This document shows positions 1 to 9,015 of a stretch of DNA of 10,119 nucleotides, in pieces; the stretch's first letter is position 1, and the number at the start of each line of letters is the position of its first letter. The translations under genes were made by a program, and so were the position numbers. The stretch spans positions 1 through 10,119 of the forward strand of contig NZ_MWSM01000050.1 of the NCBI RefSeq assembly GCF_002087075.1, read 5' to 3'. Source of the DNA: Streptococcus pseudopneumoniae ATCC BAA-960 = CCUG 49455 (GTDB taxonomy: Bacteria; Bacillota; Bacilli; Lactobacillales; Streptococcaceae). Below the pieces are notes generated by a model. That model was not told the origin of the DNA, did no database searches, and saw only the letters and a program-made list of their open reading frames with translations.

Positions 1-257
1 GAGATTGATACGGTTCTGCTTACAAGGGTGAAAAATTATTGTTTACTGGTCTTAACTGATCGAAGGACTAGGCATCAAATTATCCGATTGATTCCAAATA
101 AAAGTGCTGAGGCGGTCAATCAGGCTTTAAAACTCATCTTAAAACAAGACAAGATTCTGTCCATCACGGCAGATAATGGTACAGAATTTAACCGCTTGTC
201 TGATGTATTTTCTGAGGAACATATCTATTATGCGCACCCCTATGCCTCTTGGGAGAT
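1..257 (+). pseudogene. IS30-family transposase, internal fragment of the catalytic core
   Basis: This is the middle of an IS30-type DDE transposase, entering the window already in frame at base 1. The opening residues EIDTV match the first catalytic Asp motif (codon 3). ITADNGTEF at codons 56-64 carries the second Asp (bases 172-174), and the IS30-like HPYASWE follows. The third acidic residue, normally in an NEN-type motif shortly after SWE, is missing because the sequence switches to a different transposase near base 250. The upstream N-terminal helix-turn-helix is outside the window. The frame is open, but without a complete DDE triad it cannot encode an active enzyme. Its frame runs on through the next two remnants to a stop at 481-483. 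The family call rests on these motifs; the exact element is not named. Confidence 0.8.
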
Positions 258-411
258 TGAACCCTATTTCTCCAAACACCGCACCTATAAATGGCCGAAA
301 CGAGTACTTGTTAATGAGACTTTGTACGTCACTAAAACAGGTTGTCAATGGCGCATGCTCCCTCACGACTTTCCTCTTTACTTAACGGTATGGAGTTTCT
401 TTCGTCGTTCT
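255..411 (+). pseudogene. IS5-family transposase, N-terminal fragment
   Basis: About 52 codons resemble the N-terminal domain (DUF4096-like) of IS5/IS1381-type transposases. The run starts at IEPYFSKHRT and includes the characteristic YVTKTGCQWRMLPHDFP at about codons 100-116 of the fused frame, then VWSFFRRS. The DDE catalytic domain is absent. The fragment joins an IS30 remnant on its left near WE/IEP and a choline-binding gene tail on its right near base 411, so both ends are truncated. It is presumably a relic of nested or deleted insertion sequences. Several residues differ from what I would expect of intact copies (EPYFS for EPLLP), in keeping with decay. The boundaries are approximate to about 5 bases. 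Confidence 0.72.
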
Positions 412-536
412 ATGACGACAGGTTGGTTCCAGGTCAATGGCAGATGGTACTACGCGCTTATAGCTCAGGTGCCTTGGCAGTGAATACGACTGTAAATGGC
501 TATTCTGTCAACTATAATGGCGAATGGGTTCAATAA
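412..536 (+). pseudogene. Choline-binding protein gene, 3' remnant with frameshift
   Basis: MTTGWFQVNGRWYYA is followed, two bases out of frame, by YSSGALAVNTTVNGYSVNY and the terminal GEWVQ. Together this is the last choline-binding repeat and tail of a CbpF/CbpC/CbpJ-type surface protein. It closely parallels the end of the intact gene at 9016-10008. The frame breaks at 454-457, where GCGC stands in place of the expected GC, so the shift looks like a 2-base duplication. In the fused upstream frame translation ends at 481-483, whereas the original stop is TAA 534-536. No signal peptide or upstream repeats remain. It is probably the tail of a choline-binding gene that preceded the mevalonate operon before insertion sequences removed its 5' part. 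Confidence 0.85.
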
Positions 537-542
537 TGAAAG

Positions 543-575
543 AAGCGATTGTGAATGGAAACAATCGCTTTTTTT
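543..575 (+). terminator. Rho-independent terminator after the choline-binding remnant
   Basis: A perfect 10-bp stem (543-552 with 561-570) encloses an 8-base loop and runs into a T tract (569-575). It begins 7 bases after the old stop codon at 534-536, so it served the lost choline-binding gene. It now shields mvaK1 from transcription through the insertion-sequence debris. Confidence 0.9.
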
Positions 576-582
576 GTGAAAA

Positions 583-588
583 TATAAT
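583..588 (+). promoter_or_regulatory. Possible -10 box for the mevalonate operon
   Basis: A perfect TATAAT lies in the 81-base A/T-rich leader between the terminator and mvaK1, about 70 bases before the start codon. No convincing -35 hexamer lies 16-18 bases upstream, because that position falls inside the terminator stem. An overlapping TAAAAT (588-593) is an alternative. Farther on, 628-642 can form a small 5-bp hairpin just before the ribosome binding site (AAAGGA, 647-652). A promoter is expected here because the terminator isolates the operon, but its exact position is uncertain. Confidence 0.4.
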
Positions 589-656
589 AAAATAGATAGG
601 AAAGAATTAATACTTGTATGAAAAATAAGACGTTTTTCGTCTAGTAAAAGGAAAAA

Positions 657-1535
657 ATGACAAAAAAAGTTGGTGTCGGTCAGGCACATAGTAAGATAAT
701 TTTAATAGGGGAACATGCGGTCGTTTACGGTTATCCTGCCATTTCCCTGCCTCTTTTGGAGGTGGAGGTGACCTGTAAGGTAGTTCCTGCAGAGAGTCCT
801 TGGCGCCTTTATGAGGAGGATACCTTGTCCATGGCGGTTTATGCCTCACTGGAGTATTTGGATATCACAGAAGCCTGCATTCGTTGTGAGATTGACTCGG
901 CTATCCCTGAGAAACGGGGGATGGGTTCGTCAGCGGCTATCAGCATAGCGGCCATTCGTGCGGTATTTGACTACTATCAGGCCGATCTGCCTCATGATGT
1001 ACTAGAAATCTTGGTCAATCGAGCTGAAATGATTGCCCATATGAATCCTAGTGGTTTGGATGCTAAGACCTGTCTCAGTGACCAACCTATTCGCTTTATC
1101 AAGAACGTAGGATTTACAGAACTTGAGATGGATTTATCCGCCTATTTGGTGATTGCCGATACGGGTGTTTATGGTCATACTCGTGAAGCCATCCAAGTGG
1201 TTCAAAATAAGGGCAAGGATGCCCTACCATTTTTGCATGCCTTGGGAGAATTGACCCAGCAGGCAGAGGATGCGATTTCACAAAAAGATGCTGAAGAACT
1301 GGGACAAATCCTCAGTCAAGCGCATTTACATTTAAAAGAAATTGGGGTCAGTAGCCCTGAGGCAGACCATCTGGTTGAAACGGCTCTTAGCCATGGTGCT
1401 CTGGGTGCCAAGATGAGCGGTGGTGGGCTAGGAGGCTGTATTATAGCCTTGGCAGATAATTTGACACACGCACAAGAATTAGCAGAAAGATTAGAAGAGA
1501 AAGGAGCTGTTCAGACATGGATAGAGAGCCTGTAA
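657..1535 (+). CDS. mvaK1: Mevalonate kinase
   Basis: This cytosolic GHMP-family kinase phosphorylates mevalonate to 5-phosphomevalonate with ATP, the first committed kinase step of the bacterial mevalonate pathway. The 292-residue length is typical of the short bacterial form. Visible features are the N-terminal KIILIGEHAVVYGYPA (residues 13-28), the phosphate-binding loop GMGSSAA (88-94), PSGLDAKT with the presumed catalytic Asp135, and the C-terminal GHMP motif KMSGGGLGG (252-260). The ATG at 657 is preceded by AAAGGA at 647-652. The 3' end overlaps mvaD by 19 bases, so the two are translationally linked. The pneumococcal enzyme is known to be feedback-inhibited by diphosphomevalonate. Nothing in the sequence suggests loss of function. 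Confidence 0.96.
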   Translation: MTKKVGVGQAHSKIILIGEHAVVYGYPAISLPLLEVEVTCKVVPAESPWRLYEEDTLSMAVYASLEYLDITEACIRCEIDSAIPEKRGMGSSAAISIAAIRAVFDYYQADLPHDVLEILVNRAEMIAHMNPSGLDAKTCLSDQPIRFIKNVGFTELEMDLSAYLVIADTGVYGHTREAIQVVQNKGKDALPFLHALGELTQQAEDAISQKDAEELGQILSQAHLHLKEIGVSSPEADHLVETALSHGALGAKMSGGGLGGCIIALADNLTHAQELAERLEEKGAVQTWIESL

Positions 1536-2456
1536 CAGTACGTTCCTACGCAAATATTGCTATTATCAAATATTGGGGAAAGAAAAAAGAAAAAGAGATA
1601 GTGCCTGCTACTAGCAGTATTTCTCTAACTTTGGAAAATATGTATACAGAGACGACCTTGTCGCCTTTACCAGCCAATGTAACAGCTGACGAATTTTACA
1701 TCAATGGTCAGCTACAAAATGAGGTCGAGCATGCCAAGATGAGTAAGATTATTGACCGTTATCGTCCAGCTGGTGAGGGCTTTGTCCGTATCGATACTCA
1801 AAATAATATGCCTACGGCAGCGGGCCTGTCCTCAAGTTCTAGTGGTTTGTCCGCCCTGGTCAAGGCTTGTAATGCTTATTTCCAGCTTGGTTTGTCTCGG
1901 AGTCAGTTGGCACAGGAGGCTAAGTTTGCCTCAGGTTCTTCTTCTCGGAGTTTTTATGGACCACTAGGTGCCTGGGACAAGGATAGTGGGGGAATTTACC
2001 CTGTAGAGACAAACTTGAAACTAGCTATGATCATGTTGGTGCTAGAGGACAAGAAAAAACCAATCTCTAGCCGTGACGGGATGAAACTTTGTGTGGAGAC
2101 TTCGACGACTTTTGACGACTGGGTTCGTCAGTCTGAGAAGGACTATCAGGATATGCTGATTTATCTCAAGGAAAATGACTTTGCCAAGATTGGAGAATTA
2201 ACGGAGAAAAATGCTCTTGCTATGCACGCTACGACAAAAACAGCATCACCAGCCTTTTCTTATCTGACCGATTCATCTTATGAAGCGATGGACTTTGTTC
2301 GTCAACTTCGCGAGCAAGGAGAGGCCTGCTACTTTACTATGGATGCCGGTCCTAATGTCAAAGTTCTTTGTCGAGAGAAAGACTTGGAGAATTTATCAAA
2401 AATCTTCGGTCAACGTTACCGCTTGATTGTGTCAAAAACAAAGGATTTGAGTCAAG

Positions 2457-2470
<14 letters not shown>
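1517..2470 (+). CDS. mvaD: Diphosphomevalonate decarboxylase
   Basis: This enzyme decarboxylates mevalonate 5-diphosphate to isopentenyl diphosphate with ATP. The 317 residues fit the family. Diagnostic segments are ANIAIIKYWGK (12-22), the phosphate-binding PTAAGLSSSSSG (99-110), SGSSSRSFYG (139-148) with conserved Arg144, and DAGPNVK (276-282) with the presumed catalytic Asp276. The start lies inside the end of mvaK1, with AAAGGAG at 1499-1505 as ribosome binding site. The gene's end overlaps mvaK2 by 14 bases. Gene order places it before mvaK2 although it acts after that enzyme, which is the usual streptococcal arrangement. The gene is intact, with no sign of transfer. Confidence 0.97.
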
Positions 2471-4472
<2,002 letters not shown>

Positions 4473-4475
4473 CCA

Positions 4476-4490
4476 TCCTCAGACTGAGGT
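4476..4490. promoter_or_regulatory. Palindrome upstream of liaF, candidate LiaR/VraR operator
   Basis: CCTCAG and CTGAGG (4477-4482 and 4484-4489) form a near-perfect palindrome around one base, ending about 20 bases before the putative -10 of the liaFSR operon. As an RNA hairpin its loop would be tight (three bases), though a T run follows at 4494-4499, so a second weak terminator is an alternative reading. TCAGACT at 4479-4485 matches one half of the inverted TCAG-CT/AG-CTGA type box I recall for CesR/LiaR regulators of lactic acid bacteria. The second half matches poorly. Autoregulation of liaFSR operons in streptococci makes an operator here plausible but unproven. Confidence 0.4.
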
Positions 4491-4505
4491 GACTTTTTTG
4501 AAGTG

Positions 4506-4514
4506 TGATAAAAT
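4506..4514 (+). promoter_or_regulatory. Extended -10 promoter of the liaFSR operon
   Basis: TGATAAAAT is a TGn extension plus a TAAAAT -10 box, 20 bases before the liaF start codon. The expected -35 position (about 4486-4491) holds no TTGACA-like hexamer, which suits an extended -10 promoter or one needing an activator. Ribosome-binding bases AAAGGAGAGGA (4517-4527) follow directly, so the leader would be very short. Confidence 0.6.
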
Positions 4515-4534
4515 AGAAAGGAGAGGATCAACCT

Positions 4535-5233
4535 ATGAGAAAATTTAAAATCTTTTTATTTATCGAAGCCTGTCTTTTGACGGGAGCTCTGATTTTGATG
4601 GTTTCAGAGCATTTTTCACGTTTTCTGCTGATTTTATTCCTCTTTTTGCTTTTGATTCGCTATTACACTGGTAAAGAGGGCAATAATCTTCTTTTAGTGG
4701 TGGCAAGCATTCTCTTCTTTTTCATCGTCATGCTCAATCCTTTTGTGATTCTAGCTATTTTTGTTGCGGTCATCTACAGCCTCTTTCTTCTTTATCCGAT
4801 GATGAACCAGGAAAAAGAGCAGACCAATTTGATTTTTGAAGAGGTGGTAACGGTTAAGAAGGAGAAAAATCGTTGGTTTGGAAATCTTCATCATTTTTCA
4901 AGCTACCAGACTTGCCAGTTTGATGATATCAATCTCTTTCGTCTCATGGGTAGGGACACTATTCATCTGGAGAGGGTTATCCTAACCAATCATGACAATG
5001 TCATTATCCTCAGAAAGATGATAGGCACGACCAAAATCATCGTACCTGTAGATGTGGAAGTCAGTCTCAGCGTTAATTGTCTCTATGGGGATTTGACTTT
5101 TTTCAATCAGCCCAAGCGAGCCCTCCGCAATGAACACTATCATCAAGAAACGAAAGACTATCTCAAGAGTAACAAGAGTGTCAAGATTTTCTTGACCACT
5201 ATGATTGGGGATGTGGAGGTGGTCAGAGGATGA
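4535..5233 (+). CDS. liaF: LiaF/VraT-type membrane regulator of the envelope-stress system
   Basis: The N-terminal ~90 residues are strongly hydrophobic with about four predicted membrane helices (roughly 5-23, 28-43, 51-67 and 69-89). The soluble C-terminal half (about 108-232) matches the LiaF C-terminal domain: WFGNLHHF, then alternating short beta segments through LVGDLTF-like LYGDLTFF and a final MIGDVEVVRG. In the known LiaFSR systems LiaF holds the partner kinase inactive until lipid II-cycle damage is sensed. The next gene starts inside its stop codon (ATGA, 5230-5233), so the two are translated together. In pneumococcus this gene precedes hk03/rr03 (TCS03) and is also called vraT. 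The start ATG has a good ribosome binding site. Confidence 0.9.
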   Translation: MRKFKIFLFIEACLLTGALILMVSEHFSRFLLILFLFLLLIRYYTGKEGNNLLLVVASILFFFIVMLNPFVILAIFVAVIYSLFLLYPMMNQEKEQTNLIFEEVVTVKKEKNRWFGNLHHFSSYQTCQFDDINLFRLMGRDTIHLERVILTNHDNVIILRKMIGTTKIIVPVDVEVSLSVNCLYGDLTFFNQPKRALRNEHYHQETKDYLKSNKSVKIFLTTMIGDVEVVRG

Positions 5234-6225
5234 AAAAACAAGCTTATGTAATCATTGCCATCACCTCTGTCCTCTTTGTCTTTTTTTTCTCCCACAGCTT
5301 GCTGGAAATCCTTGACTTTGACTGGTCTATTTTCTTGCACGATGTCGAAAAAACAGAAAAATTTATCTTTTTATTGTTGGTATTCAGCATGTCCATGACC
5401 TTTCTCTTATCCCTGTTTTGGAGAGGTGTGGAAGAGCTTTCTCTAAGAAAAATGCAGGCTAATCTCAAGCGTTTGTTGGCAGGGAAAGAAGTGGTTCAGG
5501 TTGTAGATCCAGATTTGGATGCTAGTTTTAAGTCCTTATCTGGCAAACTTAACCTCTTGACAGAAGCGCTTCAAAAGGCTGAAAATCACAGCCTTGCTCA
5601 GGAAGAGGAAATCATCGAGAAGGAACGAAAGCGGATTGCTCGGGATTTGCACGATACAGTCAGTCAGGAGTTGTTTGCGGCTCACATGATTTTATCAGGC
5701 GTCAGTCAGCAGGCTTTGAAATTGGATAGAGAAAAGATGCAGATCCAGTTGCAGAGTGTCACAGCTATTTTAGAAACTGCCCAGAAGGACTTGAGAGTCT
5801 TGCTCCTGCACTTGCGACCAATTGAACTGGAGCAGAAGAGCTTGATAGAAGGGATTCAAATTCTCCTAAAAGAGCTTGAGGACAAGAGTGATCTCAAGGT
5901 TAGTCTCAAGCAGAATATGACGAAATTACCCAAGAAGATTGAGGAGCATATCTTCCGCATTTTGCAGGAGTTGATCAGCAATACCCTCCGCCATGCCCAG
6001 GCCTCTTGTTTGGATGTCTATCTCTATCAGACAGACTTTGAATTGCAGCTGAAGGTGGTGGACAATGGGATTGGTTTCCAGTTAGGGAACTTAGACGACT
6101 TGAGTTATGGACTGCGAAATATCAAAGAGAGGGTTGAAGATATGGCTGGAACAGTTCAACTCTTGACAGCTCCCAAGCAAGGACTGGCAGTTGATATCCG
6201 TATTCCCCTGTTAGATAAGGAATGA
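5230..6225 (+). CDS. liaS: LiaS/VraS-type sensor histidine kinase (HK03)
   Basis: This 331-residue membrane kinase has two N-terminal helices (about 5-24 and 45-63) separated by only ~20 external residues, typical of intramembrane-sensing kinases that take their signal from the membrane or from LiaF. A coiled linker precedes the HisKA_3 dimerisation domain, where RKRIARDLHDTVSQ places the phospho-acceptor at His141. The ATPase domain shows the N box around Asn251 (ELISNTLRHA), DNGIGF (278-283) and YGLRNI (293-298). It is the NarL/DesK-like class that pairs with LuxR-type regulators, as found next door. A perfect GGAGGT (5215-5220) lies 9 bases before the overlapping start. It should phosphorylate LiaR under cell-wall stress. 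Confidence 0.95.
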   Translation: MKKQAYVIIAITSVLFVFFFSHSLLEILDFDWSIFLHDVEKTEKFIFLLLVFSMSMTFLLSLFWRGVEELSLRKMQANLKRLLAGKEVVQVVDPDLDASFKSLSGKLNLLTEALQKAENHSLAQEEEIIEKERKRIARDLHDTVSQELFAAHMILSGVSQQALKLDREKMQIQLQSVTAILETAQKDLRVLLLHLRPIELEQKSLIEGIQILLKELEDKSDLKVSLKQNMTKLPKKIEEHIFRILQELISNTLRHAQASCLDVYLYQTDFELQLKVVDNGIGFQLGNLDDLSYGLRNIKERVEDMAGTVQLLTAPKQGLAVDIRIPLLDKE

Positions 6226-6238
6226 TAAAGGAGTAAAG

Positions 6239-6871
6239 ATGAAAATTTTACTAGTAGATGACCATGAAATGGTCCGATTGGGCTTGAAAAGCTACTTTGA
6301 TCTCCAAGATGATGTAGAAGTTGTGGGCGAGGCGGCAAACGGGTCTCAAGGTATTGACTTGGCCTTGAAATTGCGTCCGAATGTCATTGTCATGGATATT
6401 GTCATGCCTGAGATGAATGGAATTGACGCGACCTTGGCCATCCTTAAAGAATGGCCTGAAGCCAAGATTTTAATTGTGACTTCTTACTTGGACAATGAAA
6501 AAATCATGCCTGTCTTAGATGCAGGTGCTCGTGGCTATATGCTCAAGACTTCTAGTGCCGACGAACTGCTCCATGCTGTCCGTAAGGTGGCTGCTGGGGA
6601 GTTGGCCATTGAGCAAGAGGTCAGCAAAAAAGTCGAATACCACCGCAATCACATAGAACTACATGAGGACCTGACTGCGCGTGAGCGAGATGTTCTCCAA
6701 CTCATCGCCAAGGGCTACGAAAATCAGCGTATCGCTGATGAACTTTTTATCTCTCTCAAGACGGTCAAGACCCATGTGTCCAATATCCTTGCCAAACTTG
6801 AAGTCAGCGATCGCACCCAGGCGGCTGTCTATGCCTTTCAGCACCATTTGGTGGGGCATGAAGAGTTTTAG
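6239..6871 (+). CDS. liaR: LiaR/VraR-type response regulator (RR03)
   Basis: This cytosolic transcription factor of the NarL/LuxR class has 210 residues, the normal length. The receiver domain (1-~120) has the acidic pair Asp7-Asp8, phospho-acceptor Asp53 in VMDIVMPEMNG, Thr81 and Lys103. The C-terminal helix-turn-helix (about 145-207) starts at LTARERDVLQLIAKG and carries the recognition stretch ISLKTVKTHVSNIL. It starts 13 bases after liaS with AAAGGAG at 6227-6233 and is the output of the LiaFS pair. Known targets of such regulators are envelope-stress genes and usually its own operon. Its stop is directly followed, with no gap, by the first codon of the broken AlkD-like gene, which was therefore probably co-transcribed. 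Confidence 0.96.
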   Translation: MKILLVDDHEMVRLGLKSYFDLQDDVEVVGEAANGSQGIDLALKLRPNVIVMDIVMPEMNGIDATLAILKEWPEAKILIVTSYLDNEKIMPVLDAGARGYMLKTSSADELLHAVRKVAAGELAIEQEVSKKVEYHRNHIELHEDLTARERDVLQLIAKGYENQRIADELFISLKTVKTHVSNILAKLEVSDRTQAAVYAFQHHLVGHEEF

Positions 6872-7534
6872 ATGAGTTTAGCAGATTTACTTGAGGAGCT
6901 AGAAGCAGCAAAAGACTCTAAAAAGCAAGACCCATGGAAGCCCATATGCGCCATCAATTTTCTTTTCTAGGTATTGCGGTGCCTGAAAGAAATAAACTCT
7001 ATAAAAATATTTTCCAGAAGCGAAAAAACAAAGATTATCGATTGGGATTTTGCAGATACTTGCTGGGAAAAAGAATCTAGAGAATACCAGTATGTGGCTG
7101 CTAACTATTTGAAAGCAATGCAGTCTTATTTAAAGGACAGCGATTTGCCTAAGCTAGAGCAGTTGGTTGTTACCAAGTCTTGGTGGGATACGGTGGATAT
7201 CCTAGATCGAGTAGTAGGGAGTTTGGTGTATGAGAAGCAGGAACTGGAAAAAATAATCCTCCAATGGAGCCTGTCAGACAATATCTGGTTGAGACGCGTC
7301 GCTATTGACCACCAGTTATTAAGAAAAGAGAAGACCAATACTCAATTAATGGAAAAGATTCTCCTTCATAACTTGAACCAAACAGAATTTTTTACCAATA
7401 AAGCCATTGGCTGGACTCTGCGAGACTACTCCAAAACGAATCCAACTTGGGTAACATGCTTTATTGAGAAAAACAAGGAAAGAATGGCTGAACTTAGTAT
7501 CAAAGAAGCAAGCAAGTACCTCTATCGTGATTGA
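6872..7534 (+). pseudogene. AlkD-like DNA alkylation-repair protein, broken by frameshifts
   Basis: Read across three frame segments, this encodes one ~220-residue HEAT-repeat DNA glycosylase of the AlkD type, a family that removes alkylated purines. Segment one starts MSLADLLEELEAAKDSKK at 6872. Around 6925 the frame changes, apparently by loss of one base, to MEAHMRHQFSFLGIAVPERN (from 6934). Between about 7000 and 7030 it changes again, into KTKIIDWDFAD and on to the stop. That second change fits loss of one A from each of two A runs (7003-7007 and 7023-7028). Family landmarks in the last segment are KSWWDTVD, WLRRVAIDHQLL and NKAIGWTLRDYSKTNP. The largest open piece begins only at a TTG (6974) with unrelated N-terminal residues, so a functional product is unlikely. 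Confidence 0.85.
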
Positions 7535-7625
7535 AAAGCGCAGTCATTAATTGAAAAGTTTACCTGTTTATGTGATAATGGAGGGTATTTACAGAAGGTG
7601 GTAGATTTCTTGATTCTATAGTAGA

Positions 7626-7666
7626 TTGAGAAATTTAGAATAGTATGCTATAATCACATTAGGAGG
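7626..7666 (+). promoter_or_regulatory. Promoter and ribosome binding site of the cbpG-cbpF operon
   Basis: TTGAGA (7626-7631) and TATAAT (7649-7654) are separated by an ideal 17 bases, and TGC directly before the -10 adds a TGn extension. AGGAGG (7661-7666) lies 9 bases before the ATG at 7676. This is the strongest promoter in the window. The stretch before it (7535-7625) is A/T-rich, with no gene and no clear terminator for the upstream operon. Confidence 0.85.
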
Positions 7667-7675
7667 ATAAAAATA

Positions 7676-8998
7676 ATGAAGAAAACGTTTTATAAAAAAT
7701 TGGGTATTTCAATTATTGCGAGTACTTTATTGGCTAGCCAGTTGTCGACAGTATCTGCTTTGACTGTTATTTCTAGTACAGGTGAAGAATATGAGGTGAG
7801 TGAAACATTACAGGAAAGTCCAGAAACTAATAATTTTTCACTTCCTGAGATTTCGCCAACATATGGTTCATATTACCAAAATCAATCAGAAGTAATTATC
7901 GGTAATGATGATTTGGTTAAAATTGATAATACTCTACAATATCCGTATTCAACTTCAGCTATGGTTTTGTCTGAGTACAATGGTGTAGCCAATGGAACGA
8001 ATATAGAAGGAAGAGGAAGCGCGAATTAAGATAATGTTTTAATTACAGCAGCTCATAACTTCTACAGTCATAAATATGGAAAAGAAGCGGATGCTATTTA
8101 TGTACTTCCAGCAGCTAGTCCAGATCAGGAACCATTTGGAAAGATCAAGGTTAAGGAAGTTCGTTATTTGAAAGAATTTAGAACTTTAAATTCTAGAGAT
8201 GCATCGAAATATGACTTGGCTCTATTAATTCTAGAAGAGCCTGTTGGCGCAAAATTGGGAACACTGGGGCTTCCAAATAGTCAGAAAAATTTGGCTGGAA
8301 CACCAGTGACGATTACAGGATATCCATCATATGATTTTGGAATTCATCAAATGTATACAGATAAAAAACAAGTTTTAAGTGATGATGGTACTTTTTTGAA
8401 TTATCAAGTTGATACTTTGGGGGGATCAAGTGGATCTGCTGTTTATGATGCTAGTCACCGTGTAGTCGGAGTACATACTTTGGGAGATGAAGCTAACCAA
8501 GTTAATAGCGCAGTAAAATTAAATGAACAGAATTTATCATTTATTTATTCAGTACTTAAAGGATATTCTCTTGAAGGATGGAAAAAATTAAGTGGCAGTT
8601 GGTACTATTATAAACAACATGATAAACAAACGGGTTGGCAGAAAATAGATGATACTTGGTACTATCTAGATGCTTCTGGTAAGATGCTTACAGATTGGCA
8701 AAAAGTAAATGGAAAATGGTATTATTTGGGAACCTCTGGTTCAATGGCAACAGGTTGGAAAAATGTACGAGGCAGATGGTATTACTTAGATAATAAAAAT
8801 GGTGATATGAAGACTGGTTGGTATAAAGATGGTTCAACATGGTACTATCTAGATTCTACTAATGGAGACATGAAAACAGGTTGGATAAAAGTAGGAGGAA
8901 ACTGGTATTATCTTAACTCAAGTGGAGCTATGGTAACAGGTAGCCAAACTATCGATGGTAAAGTTTATAATTTTGCTTCATCTGGTGAGTGGATTTAA
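7676..8998 (+). pseudogene. cbpG: CbpG-type choline-binding serine protease, interrupted by a nonsense codon
   Basis: Across the stop, the 440-codon frame encodes a secreted trypsin-fold (S1B/V8-like) protease joined to a choline-binding domain. Residues 1-28 are a signal peptide ending VSA. TAA at 8027-8029 replaces codon 118, with the same frame open on both sides. The whole catalytic triad lies beyond it: His127 in LITAAHNF, Asp180 in KYDLALLIL and Ser252 in GGSSGSAV. Codons 301-440 are seven GW repeats that bind wall phosphocholine. The expected product is a 117-residue exported stub. The first in-frame restart is TTG 8168, with AAGGA at 8153-8157, but that product would lack the signal peptide and His127. 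CbpG is described as an adhesin and protease, and I recall truncated alleles in some strains. The gene is more A/T-rich than the core upstream. Confidence 0.88.
8576..8995 (+). repeat. Choline-binding (GW) repeats of the broken cbpG
   Basis: There are seven units of about 20 codons, each of the form GW-x-(K)-x-G-x-WYYL-x-(S/N)-G-x-M-x-T. The aromatic residues of neighbouring units form choline-binding pockets. The first unit (KQHDKQT) and the last (KVYNFASSGEWI) are degenerate, as is usual at the ends of such domains. Several units are nearly the same as those of the next gene at the DNA level, making this a likely site of recombination between choline-binding genes. Confidence 0.88.
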
Positions 8999-9015
8999 TA
9001 TTGGAGGACATATAA

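Noticed and set aside
628..642. Small inverted repeat AGACG-TTTTT-CGTCT before mvaK1 as a regulatory RNA switch
   Set aside because: A 5-bp stem with a 5-base loop is too weak to call, and nothing resembling a known riboswitch surrounds it.
607..849. Minus-strand frames opposite the mvaK1 leader and start (also 465-689)
   Set aside because: The sequences are low-complexity or proline-rich, match no known family and have no supporting signals.
1752..1967. Open frame inside mvaD on the same strand
   Set aside because: It is wholly contained in a well-supported gene, has no motif I recognise and no ribosome binding site.
7996..8003. AACGAATA, similar to the competence cin-box
   Set aside because: It lies inside the cbpG frame, lacks the first T of the box and the usual T tract, and has no gene start properly spaced after it.
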